This document shows positions 1 through 4,831 of a DNA stretch of 6,078 bases, piece after piece. The position numbers were made by a program, and so were the translations under genes. The notes beneath the pieces were generated by a model. That model did no database searches, was not told the origin of the DNA, and saw only the letters and a list, made by a program, of their open reading frames with translations. The number at the start of each line of letters is the position of its first letter. Positions within the stretch are counted from its first letter, which is position 1. This stretch comes from Actinomycetota bacterium (GTDB lineage: Bacteria > Actinomycetota > Thermoleophilia > Gaiellales > F1-60-MAGs149): NCBI GenBank assembly GCA_947481755.1, contig CANKHS010000082.1, forward strand, positions 1 through 6,078, given 5' to 3'.

Positions 1-29
1 GACGATGTGACGGTCGCCGCTGCTCGGCT

Positions 30-54
30 CCAGCTGCGAGCTTCGTGCAGCTGG
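30..54 (-). terminator. Hairpin just after the lipoprotein stop codon
   Basis: Perfect 8-bp inverted repeat (CCAGCTGC at 30-37, GCAGCTGG at 47-54) with a 9-nt loop. It starts 2 bp beyond the stop codon of the minus-strand lipoprotein gene, where a terminator is expected. No T-run follows on either strand, so it is not a classical intrinsic terminator. It could still act as a 3'-end stabiliser or weak terminator. I see no supportable gene in bases 1-29. Confidence 0.4.
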
Positions 55-55
55 C

Positions 56-604
56 TTAGTTCGGCGCGAAGGTCTTCGTGACCTGATCGCAGGCCGCAGG
101 GATCGTGTCCTTGCCACTCTCGTTCCACTGGCAGCGGACGAAGTACTGCGTTTTGCCCTGGAAGGCGTAGACGAGGCGCGTGGTGAGGGAGCGATCCTTG
201 GTGACGAATTCAAATTGGGTGGCCGGTAGCTCGCCGAGATCTGTCGACGACTTCTTGGGAATCTCCGCGTTCATGGCGCGTGCCAATGCGCGAGCGGAAC
301 GCTCGACAGCGATCGACAGGTTCGTTTTGCTGACCTTGCGGACGTCTTTGGCGAGCTTGTAGGTCGCAACCACCACGACATTGGTCTCGTCCGTGCCGAG
401 GGCCACGCGGTACTCCGGATTGAGTCCTTGGATCTCGCGGCCCGTATTAGCGAAGACCTTTTGGAGGTCCTTGGGGTACGAGAAGGTGAAGGGCGCGCCC
501 TGCTGATCAAATTTCGTGCCGTCTTCGCCACCACACGCTGCGAGTAGTGCAACAGCGATCAAGAGAACAGTGGCAGCGAGAGCGCGCATCGACATCCGAG
601 ACAT
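56..604 (-). CDS. Small secreted lipoprotein, possible PsbP/DUF1795-like fold
   Basis: Predicted 182-residue lipoprotein, exported and lipid-anchored on the outer face of the cytoplasmic membrane. Residues 1-23 form a signal peptide: Met/Arg-rich start, hydrophobic core at about 9-22, then the lipobox L-A-A-C with Cys24 as the lipidated residue. A short Gly/Asp-rich linker follows. The mature part begins with an F-T-F-S-Y-P segment, then alternating strands and helices, recalling small PsbP/Mog1/DUF1795-type actinobacterial lipoproteins; this family guess is inference. Cys158 and Cys172 could form a disulfide outside the cell. Three in-frame Met codons (604, 595, 589) are possible starts. I chose 604 because a TANNNT box ends 6 nt upstream and no Shine-Dalgarno precedes any of them, which fits a leaderless message. 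Longer upstream extensions would run into the divergent gene and destroy the signal peptide. The function is unknown. Confidence 0.8.
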   Translation of the reverse strand: MSRMSMRALAATVLLIAVALLAACGGEDGTKFDQQGAPFTFSYPKDLQKVFANTGREIQGLNPEYRVALGTDETNVVVVATYKLAKDVRKVSKTNLSIAVERSARALARAMNAEIPKKSSTDLGELPATQFEFVTKDRSLTTRLVYAFQGKTQYFVRCQWNESGKDTIPAACDQVTKTFAPN

Positions 605-610
605 GTGCAC

Positions 611-616
611 AGGGTA
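611..616 (-). promoter_or_regulatory. -10 box for the lipoprotein gene (leaderless)
   Basis: On the minus strand TACCCT (TANNNT consensus) lies exactly 6 nt before the ATG at 604, so transcription would begin at or next to the start codon. I see no convincing -35 box. The spacing matches two other gene starts in the window. Confidence 0.45.
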
Positions 617-645
617 CTTGGTGCATCCGCGAGCCGTGTGCCGTC

Positions 646-651
646 TACACT
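646..651 (+). promoter_or_regulatory. -10 box for the B12-domain operon (probably leaderless)
   Basis: TACACT lies 8 nt before the ATG at 660, putting the expected transcription start at or within 1-2 nt of the start codon. The intervening bases are a C-run with no Shine-Dalgarno. A TTGGTG at 618-623 is too far away (22 bp) to be a standard -35. With the opposing box at 611-616, this 55-bp gap holds two back-to-back promoters. Confidence 0.5.
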
Positions 652-659
652 CTCCCCCC

Positions 660-1055
660 ATGGAACGCCACATGCGAGTCGTGATTGCCAAGCCCGGCCT
701 AGACGGGCACGATCGGGGTGCGAAGGTGATCGCCCGTGCGCTGCGTGACGCAGGCATGGAGGTCATCTATACGGGCCTGCATCAGACCGCTGAGCAGATC
801 GTGGAGACCGTCCTCGAGGAAGACGCCAACGCCTTGGGTATCTCGGTGCTGTCGGGCGCGCACATGACGCTCGTGCCACGCATTCTCGAACTGATGCGCG
901 AACGCGGTATCGACGACGTCTGTGTTGTGGTGGGCGGCACGATTCCACCCGACGACGCCGACGAGCTCAAGCGACTCGGCGTGGCCGAAGTCTTTACGCC
1001 CGGATCGCCGACCGGCGCGATTGTCGAATTCCTATCCGCCCAGGCTGCGGTCTAG
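660..1055 (+). CDS. Stand-alone cobalamin-binding domain, methylmalonyl-CoA mutase C-terminal/small-subunit type
   Basis: A 131-residue protein that is almost only a B12-binding Rossmann-like domain. The signature is complete: D15-x-H17-x-x-G20, where His17 would be the lower axial cobalt ligand, S62-x-L64, and G92-G93 near the C-terminal side of the nucleotide-tail pocket. The opening A-K-P-G-L-D-G-H-D-R-G is typical of acyl-CoA mutase C-terminal domains (methylmalonyl-, ethylmalonyl-, 2-hydroxyisobutyryl-CoA mutase). It should pair with a separate large (alpha) subunit to give the radical mutase that rearranges a branched acyl-CoA, such as methylmalonyl-CoA to succinyl-CoA. That partner is not in this window. 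Met1 is preferred over Met5 (672) because the -10 box predicts a leaderless message at 660. It is the first gene of a three-gene operon, 17 bp before the hydratase. Which acyl-CoA is rearranged cannot be told from this subunit. Confidence 0.9.
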   Translation: MERHMRVVIAKPGLDGHDRGAKVIARALRDAGMEVIYTGLHQTAEQIVETVLEEDANALGISVLSGAHMTLVPRILELMRERGIDDVCVVVGGTIPPDDADELKRLGVAEVFTPGSPTGAIVEFLSAQAAV

Positions 1056-1060
1056 GCGAG

Positions 1061-1065
1061 AGGGG
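1061..1065 (+). promoter_or_regulatory. Ribosome binding site of the enoyl-CoA hydratase gene
   Basis: AGGGG within a GAGAGGGG run, 7 nt before the ATG at 1073. It lies in the 17-bp gap after the B12-domain stop codon and fixes the start of the hydratase, which shares its message with the upstream gene. Confidence 0.7.
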
Positions 1066-1072
1066 ACACGAG

Positions 1073-1846
1073 ATGTCGATTGAAGTCCGCCGTGAGGATC
1101 GTGTTGCGATCCTCACCATCAACCGCCCGGAGGCGCTCAATGCGCTGTCGTCTGCGCTGCTCGAGGAGTTGCGCTCCGAACTCGCCGCGATCGCACGCGA
1201 TACGACGATTGGCTGTCTGATCCTGACCGGTGCGGGCGATAAGGCCTTTATCGCTGGTGCCGACATCGGCGAGATGGCAACCAAGACGCCGCTTGAGGCT
1301 CGCGCCTACGCCGAGCTTGGCCACGAATGTGCTGGACTGCTGGAGACGATGCAGGCCCCGACGATTGCAGCCGTCAATGGCTATGCGCTCGGCGGCGGCT
1401 CGGAGATGGCGCTCGCGTGCGACATTCGGATCTGCTCGGAAAATGCGGTCTTCGGTCAGCCCGAAGTCGACCTCGGCATCATGCCGGGCTGGGGAGCCAC
1501 GCAGCGGCTTGCCCGCACGACCTCGATGGGTTTTGCCAAGGAGCTGATCTTTACGGGCCGTCGCGTCAAGGCGGATGAGGCGCTGGCGCGCGGGTTGGCA
1601 CAGCACGTCGTGCCGCTCGAAGAGCTGATGCCGAAAGCACTCGAGATGGCGCGCAACATTGCCGCCAAGAGTCCCGTTGCGATCGCCTACGCGAAGGAGT
1701 CGACGAATCGCGCATTGGCCGGCGACCTCGCGACGAACTACAAGGTCGAGGCCGACCTCTTCTCGATTCTCTTCTCGACCGAGGACGCAAAAGAGGGGCT
1801 ACGCGCCTTTACCGAGAAGCGCGAGCCGAAGTTCCAAGGACGCTAA
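1073..1846 (+). CDS. Enoyl-CoA hydratase (crotonase family)
   Basis: A 257-residue full-length crotonase, expected to hydrate trans-2-enoyl-CoA to 3-hydroxyacyl-CoA in the cytoplasm. Family landmarks are in order: N-R-P-E-A-L-N-A-L near residues 17-25, K-A-F-I-A-G-A-D at 57-64 (A63 equivalent to the first oxyanion-hole residue), and N-G-Y-A-L-G-G-G-S-E at 102-111 (G108 as the second oxyanion-hole residue). The two catalytic glutamates of true hydratases are present, E111 and E131 (in G-Q-P-E). The C-terminal helices carry S-P-V-A-I-A-Y-A-K-E near 200-209, and the usual end K-F-Q-G-R. Keeping both Glu residues argues against the decarboxylase or isomerase members of the superfamily. Short-chain (crotonyl-CoA) or general beta-oxidation use both fit. 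It follows the B12 domain by 17 bp and precedes the GNAT gene by 2 bp, so all three are probably co-transcribed. Confidence 0.93.
   Translation: MSIEVRREDRVAILTINRPEALNALSSALLEELRSELAAIARDTTIGCLILTGAGDKAFIAGADIGEMATKTPLEARAYAELGHECAGLLETMQAPTIAAVNGYALGGGSEMALACDIRICSENAVFGQPEVDLGIMPGWGATQRLARTTSMGFAKELIFTGRRVKADEALARGLAQHVVPLEELMPKALEMARNIAAKSPVAIAYAKESTNRALAGDLATNYKVEADLFSILFSTEDAKEGLRAFTEKREPKFQGR
1836..1840 (+). promoter_or_regulatory. Ribosome binding site that fixes the GTG start of the GNAT gene
   Basis: AAGGA inside the last codons of the hydratase gene, 8 nt before GTG at 1849. It supports a GTG start only 2 bp after the hydratase stop and implies coupled translation. Confidence 0.65.
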
Positions 1847-1848
1847 AC

Positions 1849-2799
1849 GTGGCGAGCCTCGAGCTCGTCGATGTTGGCACGGATCGTGCTCTACTAGATG
1901 TCTTCGGCGATCTGACGCTGGAGCTGATGCCCGAGTGGTCGCGCTCCACCGAGCAGATGCTGTCTGCGCTCGTGTTCGACCCGACGCTGCGTCGTGTGGT
2001 GGCAATGCTGGAGGGTGAGCCAGTTGGCTTCGTCTCGGTTGGTCGTATCTGGGTGCTGCCGATCAATGATCCGACGGCGTGGTGCGAGTTGGGTGTACGC
2101 AGGTCGTACCGGCGTCAGGGGATTGGCAGTCAACTCTTGGCCTGGGCAGAGGAGACGGCACCGCTGATTGGTCGCTCGCGGCTCCAGCTCCCCTGTCGTG
2201 GTGATCGCCCGGAGGGTATCGAATTTCTGCAGCACCGCGATTTTACGGAATACGATCGCATGGCCTGTGTTGAGCTGCCGCTGGCCGGTGTTGTGGCGCC
2301 ACCGATCGAGCTGCCCGAGGGCGTGCGAATTTCGTCGTTGGCGGCCGAGCCCGAGTTGCGGCTGAGCGCGTACGAAACGGCCGTCGAGATCTTTGCCGAC
2401 CTGCCCGACCCCGAGCCCGTCTCGGCTGGCTCATTCGAGGAGTGGCGCATGCGCGATGTCGACATTCCAGACGGGCCACTCGACGGGTACCTCTTGGCGG
2501 TTGTGGGCGACGAGGTGATTGGGTACTGCCGGTTAGTCAACGCAGAGCGGGGCGTCGTCGTCAGCCATCTGATGACGGGGATCCGGCGTGGTTGGCGTGG
2601 GCGCGGGATCGCGAAGGCACTCAAGGCTGCGGCGATTGCCTGGGCGCTCGACCGCGGCGCACAGCGCATGGCCACCGAGAACGCGATTGGTAACGAGGCG
2701 ATGCGGGGGATCAATCGTGCGCTTGGTTTTGTGCCCGCACCAGACTTCGTCGAGATGCGGGGGACGACCTTGACCGGTGCGACGCCTGAGAATGTCTGA
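1849..2799 (+). CDS. Tandem GNAT-family N-acetyltransferase
   Basis: A 316-residue cytoplasmic protein made of two GNAT domains. Domain 1 (about residues 3-145) has the acetyl-CoA pyrophosphate-binding loop R88-R-Q-G-I-G93. Domain 2 (about 158-308) has R250-G-R-G-I-A255, followed by T-E-N-A-I-G-N-E-A-M, the N-x-x-M/A pattern usual in the last helices, and L-G-F near 292-294. Both loops keep the R-x-x-G-x-G/A rule, so either half could bind acetyl-CoA. In many tandem GNATs, such as mycothiol synthase, only one half is catalytic. The substrate is unknown: a small amine, an aminoglycoside-like compound or a protein lysine are all possible. The start is GTG. The gene sits 2 bp after the hydratase and ends 17 bp from the convergent deacetylase-family gene. 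I do not call it mycothiol synthase because I cannot see specific MshD features. Confidence 0.85.
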   Translation: MASLELVDVGTDRALLDVFGDLTLELMPEWSRSTEQMLSALVFDPTLRRVVAMLEGEPVGFVSVGRIWVLPINDPTAWCELGVRRSYRRQGIGSQLLAWAEETAPLIGRSRLQLPCRGDRPEGIEFLQHRDFTEYDRMACVELPLAGVVAPPIELPEGVRISSLAAEPELRLSAYETAVEIFADLPDPEPVSAGSFEEWRMRDVDIPDGPLDGYLLAVVGDEVIGYCRLVNAERGVVVSHLMTGIRRGWRGRGIAKALKAAAIAWALDRGAQRMATENAIGNEAMRGINRALGFVPAPDFVEMRGTTLTGATPENV

Positions 2800-2801
2800 C
2801 A

Positions 2802-2824
2802 GCGGCTGAGGTGGGATCAGCCGC
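2802..2824. terminator. Hairpin between convergent genes
   Basis: Perfect 8-bp inverted repeat (GCGGCTGA at 2802-2809, TCAGCCGC at 2817-2824) with a 7-nt loop. It sits in the 17-bp gap between the GNAT stop and the deacetylase stop, and its right arm overlaps the deacetylase stop codon (2817-2819). It can form on either strand's transcript. No T-run follows, so this is a terminator-like hairpin rather than a canonical intrinsic terminator. Confidence 0.5.
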
Positions 2825-3713
2825 GCTCGGCTGCGAGCGCCACGCTGCGAGCCTGAATATCGGCAGTCGTCTCGATTGGCTCTCCGTAGCCACCCGCAAG
2901 AGTGACGACCAGCGGGATCCCCCGATCGCGGATCCAGGAGATTGCCCGGCGGTCGCGCTCCTCCAGCCCGGGCAGTGTCAGGGAGAGTCGGCCGAGTCGG
3001 TCGCCCTCCCATGGGTCGGCTCCACAAAGGAGGAAGGCGAGGTCGAAGGGGGCGTGGTGGTCGAGGTCGTTGAGGACGCCGTCGAGCAGTGCCAAATAGT
3101 CGTCGTCGCCGGTGCGGTCGGGCACGTCGACGTCGATGTCGCTCGGCACGCGTACGAAGGGATAGTTCTGCTCGCCGTGGATCGACACGACAACCACGTC
3201 GGGGTCGTTGGCGAAGCAATCGGCGTTGCCGTCACCCTGGTGTACATCGAGATCAAGGATTAGGCATTTACCGATGAATCCATCCAAACGAATAAGTTCG
3301 AGCGATACGGCGATATCGTTGACGAGGCAATAACCCCGTCCGACGGCACGATGCGCGTGATGGGTGCCGCCACCGAGTGCAGCAGCCACGCCATCCGACA
3401 ACGCTGCGCGCGTTGCGGCGACCGTCGACCCGGTTGCGTGCAAGGTTCGTTGCGCCAACTCGGGCGACCACGTCAGGCCGAGTGCTGCCTCCTCGCGTCG
3501 CGTCAGGAGCCCATGCCGGATGCGACGGATCCACTCCGCCTCGTGCACGAGCAAGGCGTCGTCCCACGTGATTGGCGCACCCTCCAAGACGTCGATGCCG
3601 GGCAGTTGCTCGACGCGCTCACGCACCAGCCGGTACTTCTCTTGAGGAAAGCGATTCGTCGGCGGAAGCGGAAAGCTCCAACGATCGTGCGTGAAGGCAA
3701 ACATCTGTTGCAT
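2817..3713 (-). CDS. Histone-deacetylase superfamily amidohydrolase (AcuC/acetylpolyamine hydrolase-like)
   Basis: A 298-residue zinc amidohydrolase of the arginase/HDAC fold, expected to remove acyl groups from acetyl-lysine or acetylated polyamines in the cytoplasm. All active-site elements are visible: the His pair H118-H119 in G-G-G-T-H-H-A, the R-G-Y-C-L-V-N-D-I-A block at 126-135, zinc ligands D156 and H158 in D-L-D-V-H-Q-G-D-G, a third zinc ligand D233 in C-G-A-D, and the transition-state Tyr276 in A-G-G-Y-G. It should therefore be an active enzyme. The compact size and the N-terminus (F-P-L-P-x-x-N-R-F-P near 14-23) match short bacterial HDAC-like proteins. The start at 3713 is chosen over 3704 (M4) because the distance from a weak GATACC box (6 nt) matches other starts here; neither has a clear Shine-Dalgarno. 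The reading frame stays open to 3881, but that extension overlaps the aquaporin. The substrate is unknown; regulation of acyl-CoA enzymes is possible from context. Confidence 0.9.
   Translation of the reverse strand: MQQMFAFTHDRWSFPLPPTNRFPQEKYRLVRERVEQLPGIDVLEGAPITWDDALLVHEAEWIRRIRHGLLTRREEAALGLTWSPELAQRTLHATGSTVAATRAALSDGVAAALGGGTHHAHRAVGRGYCLVNDIAVSLELIRLDGFIGKCLILDLDVHQGDGNADCFANDPDVVVVSIHGEQNYPFVRVPSDIDVDVPDRTGDDDYLALLDGVLNDLDHHAPFDLAFLLCGADPWEGDRLGRLSLTLPGLEERDRRAISWIRDRGIPLVVTLAGGYGEPIETTADIQARSVALAAERG
2823..2840. repeat. Second inverted repeat, inside the deacetylase 3' end
   Basis: Perfect 7-bp arms (GCGCTCG at 2823-2829, CGAGCGC at 2834-2840) around a 4-nt loop. It lies in the final codons of the deacetylase gene (region encoding A-A-E-R-G) and shares bases 2823-2824 with the adjacent hairpin, so the two are tightly stacked. 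It could add to transcript-end formation, or be a by-product of GC-rich coding. Confidence 0.35.
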
Positions 3714-3787
3714 CTTCGCGGTATCGGCAGGGAAATGGCGAATACGGGCGAAGGTCGTCCCGTAATCGACGTGGGAGAGAGTCCCGC

Positions 3788-3793
3788 AGGAGG
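3788..3793 (+). promoter_or_regulatory. Ribosome binding site of the aquaporin gene
   Basis: AGGAGG, a full Shine-Dalgarno core, 8 nt before GTG at 3802. It decides the GTG start. The aquaporin therefore has a leadered message, unlike the first genes of the neighbouring units. Its promoter must lie within the 88-bp gap or the start of the deacetylase gene; I found no clear TANNNT box there. Confidence 0.75.
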
Positions 3794-3801
3794 CATATCT
3801 G

Positions 3802-4500
3802 GTGGAAAACGCACCAGCACGATTGCTCGCGGAATTCGTGGGCACGTTCGCACTGATCTTCATCGGCGCGGGCTCGATCATGACGATGGCGCAGTGGGAT
3901 CCGACCGGTGGCGCACTCGTCGGGATCGCAGCCGCGCACGGCTTCGTGATCGCGGTGATGGTTTCCGCACTCGGCCATATCTCCGGTGGTCACTTCAACC
4001 CCGCCGTTTCAACAGCCTTGCTCGTGACGCGTAAGATCAAGCCCGTTGATTGGGCGGCATACGTCGTTGTTCAGCTTGTCGGCGCGACGGTTGCTGCGCT
4101 TGCGTTGACCGTGCTCTACGACACGGTCGTCAAAGACGCAACGGGTCTTGGCACGCCATCGCTGGCCGCCGGTCATACCTCCGGCCAGGGACTCCTACTC
4201 GAAGGCATCCTGACGTTCTTCCTCGTCTTCACGGTCTTTGCCGTGGCCGTCGATGGACGTGGTGCCTTCAAGATCGTCGCCGGTCTCCCGATCGGCTTCG
4301 TGATCTTCTTCGACATCCTGATGGGTGGACCAATGACGGGTGGCGCGATGAACCCGGCTCGTTGGTTCGGCCCCGCGCTCGTCTCGGGCAACTGGTCGAA
4401 CGGTTGGCTCTACATCGTTGGACCGGTCGTTGGCGGCATCATCGCCGCGCTGCTCTACGACGTGATGATCCTGCGTCGCAAGGAAGCAGCACCCGCCTAA
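3802..4500 (+). CDS. Aquaporin (MIP family) with a TIP2-like selectivity filter
   Basis: A 232-residue membrane channel of the major intrinsic protein family, about the usual size, with six hydrophobic helices and two re-entrant half-helices. Both pore motifs are intact: N66-P-A68 in G-G-H-F-N-P-A-V and N184-P-A186 in A-M-N-P-A-R-W-F-G-P-A. Aligned by hand to E. coli AqpZ, the four aromatic/arginine filter positions are H46 (AqpZ F43), I172 (H174), G181 (T183) and R187 (R189). His-Ile-Gly-Arg is the set known for plant TIP2 aquaporins, which pass water and ammonia. It is neither the AqpZ set nor the usual GlpF glycerol-channel set. Loop C (about 112-130) contains H125, near but not exactly at the extra filter His of AtTIP2;1. 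The C-terminus is short and basic (R-R-K). The GTG start has an AGGAGG 8 nt upstream. The gene diverges from the deacetylase gene and ends before a strong hairpin. Ammonia or water transport is inference. Confidence 0.9.
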   Translation: MENAPARLLAEFVGTFALIFIGAGSIMTMAQWDPTGGALVGIAAAHGFVIAVMVSALGHISGGHFNPAVSTALLVTRKIKPVDWAAYVVVQLVGATVAALALTVLYDTVVKDATGLGTPSLAAGHTSGQGLLLEGILTFFLVFTVFAVAVDGRGAFKIVAGLPIGFVIFFDILMGGPMTGGAMNPARWFGPALVSGNWSNGWLYIVGPVVGGIIAALLYDVMILRRKEAAPA

Positions 4501-4509
4501 TTGGCATCA

Positions 4510-4535
4510 GGGGCGTCGCCTACGGGCGGCGCCCC
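4510..4535 (+). terminator. Strong GC-rich hairpin terminator after the aquaporin gene
   Basis: An 11-bp stem (4510-4520 with 4525-4535, one G-T wobble at 4516/4529) closed by a TACG loop, 9 bp after the aquaporin stop and followed by GGCTTT. The T-run is short (three T), but stem strength and position make this the best terminator in the window. It lies in the 52-bp gap between convergent stops, so it probably also serves the 67-residue gene on the minus strand. Confidence 0.75.
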
Positions 4536-4552
4536 GGCTTTGCCATAGCGGC

Positions 4553-4756
4553 CTAGAGCAGGATGCGCTCGAGCAACTCGGGCGCGCAGCCCTGCTCGAG
4601 AAGGCGGACCGCTTCGTGCAGGTCGGCGTCGGATGCAGCGATGCGCTCAGCGCGCTCGTTGTCGAGTCCGGCTCGCTCTAGCGTCTCGCGACGCCACTCA
4701 ACGACAGCGTCGTTGATGGTGGTGACGGGTGCTTGCTGCTCAGAGGTCTGTGCCAT
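4553..4756 (-). CDS. Small hypothetical helical protein (67 residues)
   Basis: A 67-residue soluble, mostly helical protein with no signal peptide or membrane segment. After a polar N-terminus (about 1-13), three helices can be read: about 14-29 (ending E-R-A-G), about 32-43, and 46-67 with D-L-H-E-A-V-R-L-L-E-Q-G-C-A-P-E-L-L-E-R-I-L. The last part resembles the end of small helical domains common in actinobacteria, but I do not recognise a named family. The single Cys57 has no zinc-site partner. Support for it being real: the well-placed TAGGAT box and AGGA before the ATG, the terminator-like hairpin after the stop, no competing gene on the other strand, and a normal protein-like composition. 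It diverges from the 234-residue gene across a 75-bp promoter region. Confidence 0.7.
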   Translation of the reverse strand: MAQTSEQQAPVTTINDAVVEWRRETLERAGLDNERAERIAASDADLHEAVRLLEQGCAPELLERILL

Positions 4757-4762
4757 GTCCCA

Positions 4763-4768
4763 ATCCTA
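4763..4768 (-). promoter_or_regulatory. -10 box (or Shine-Dalgarno) of the 67-residue gene
   Basis: On the minus strand TAGGAT ends 6 nt before the ATG at 4756, the same spacing as the lipoprotein and 234-residue genes. The AGGA inside it could instead act as a Shine-Dalgarno with a 7-nt spacer, so leaderless and leadered readings both remain possible. Confidence 0.4.
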
Positions 4769-4819
4769 CCCGAACGTGTCCCCGGGACTGCCGCCTACCC
4801 GGATTGGTGTGATTCGCGA

Positions 4820-4825
4820 TACTTT
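4820..4825 (+). promoter_or_regulatory. -10 box of the 234-residue gene and reductase operon (leaderless)
   Basis: TACTTT ends exactly 6 nt before the ATG at 4832. No purine-rich Shine-Dalgarno is present in CACGGC, so the message should begin at or beside the start codon. No -35 box at standard spacing is evident. Confidence 0.5.
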
Positions 4826-4831
4826 CACGGC

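Noticed and set aside
1..55. Possible 3' end of an upstream gene on the plus strand (frame ending TAG at 57-59)
   Set aside because: Fewer than 20 codons are visible, with no recognisable sequence and an inverted repeat in the same place. Not supportable.
618..623. TTGGTG as a -35 box for the B12-domain operon
   Set aside because: The spacer to the -10 box would be 22 bp, well outside the usual 16-19 bp.
1052..1606. 184-codon minus-strand open frame inside the enoyl-CoA hydratase gene
   Set aside because: Antisense to a complete crotonase with all catalytic residues; no ribosome binding site or domain.
1073..1846. Crotonase as a methylmalonyl-CoA decarboxylase, by analogy with the E. coli scpA-argK-scpB operon
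   Set aside because: The neighbouring mutase-type subunit invites this, but both hydratase glutamates (E111, E131) are present in canonical motifs, which fits enoyl-CoA hydratase better.
2533..3219. 228-codon minus-strand open frame across the convergent junction
   Set aside because: It overlaps both the GNAT C-terminal domain and the deacetylase in different frames, and its Arg/Pro-rich composition is non-protein-like.
3713..3881. N-terminal extension of the deacetylase to the Met at 3881
   Set aside because: It would overlap the aquaporin start region by 80 bp and adds sequence unlike the family. The 298-residue form already begins where the family does.
3351..4034. 227-codon plus-strand open frame between the deacetylase and the aquaporin
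   Set aside because: It overlaps the clear catalytic motifs of the deacetylase on the other strand and the aquaporin in another frame. The translation is Arg/Cys-rich with no motif.
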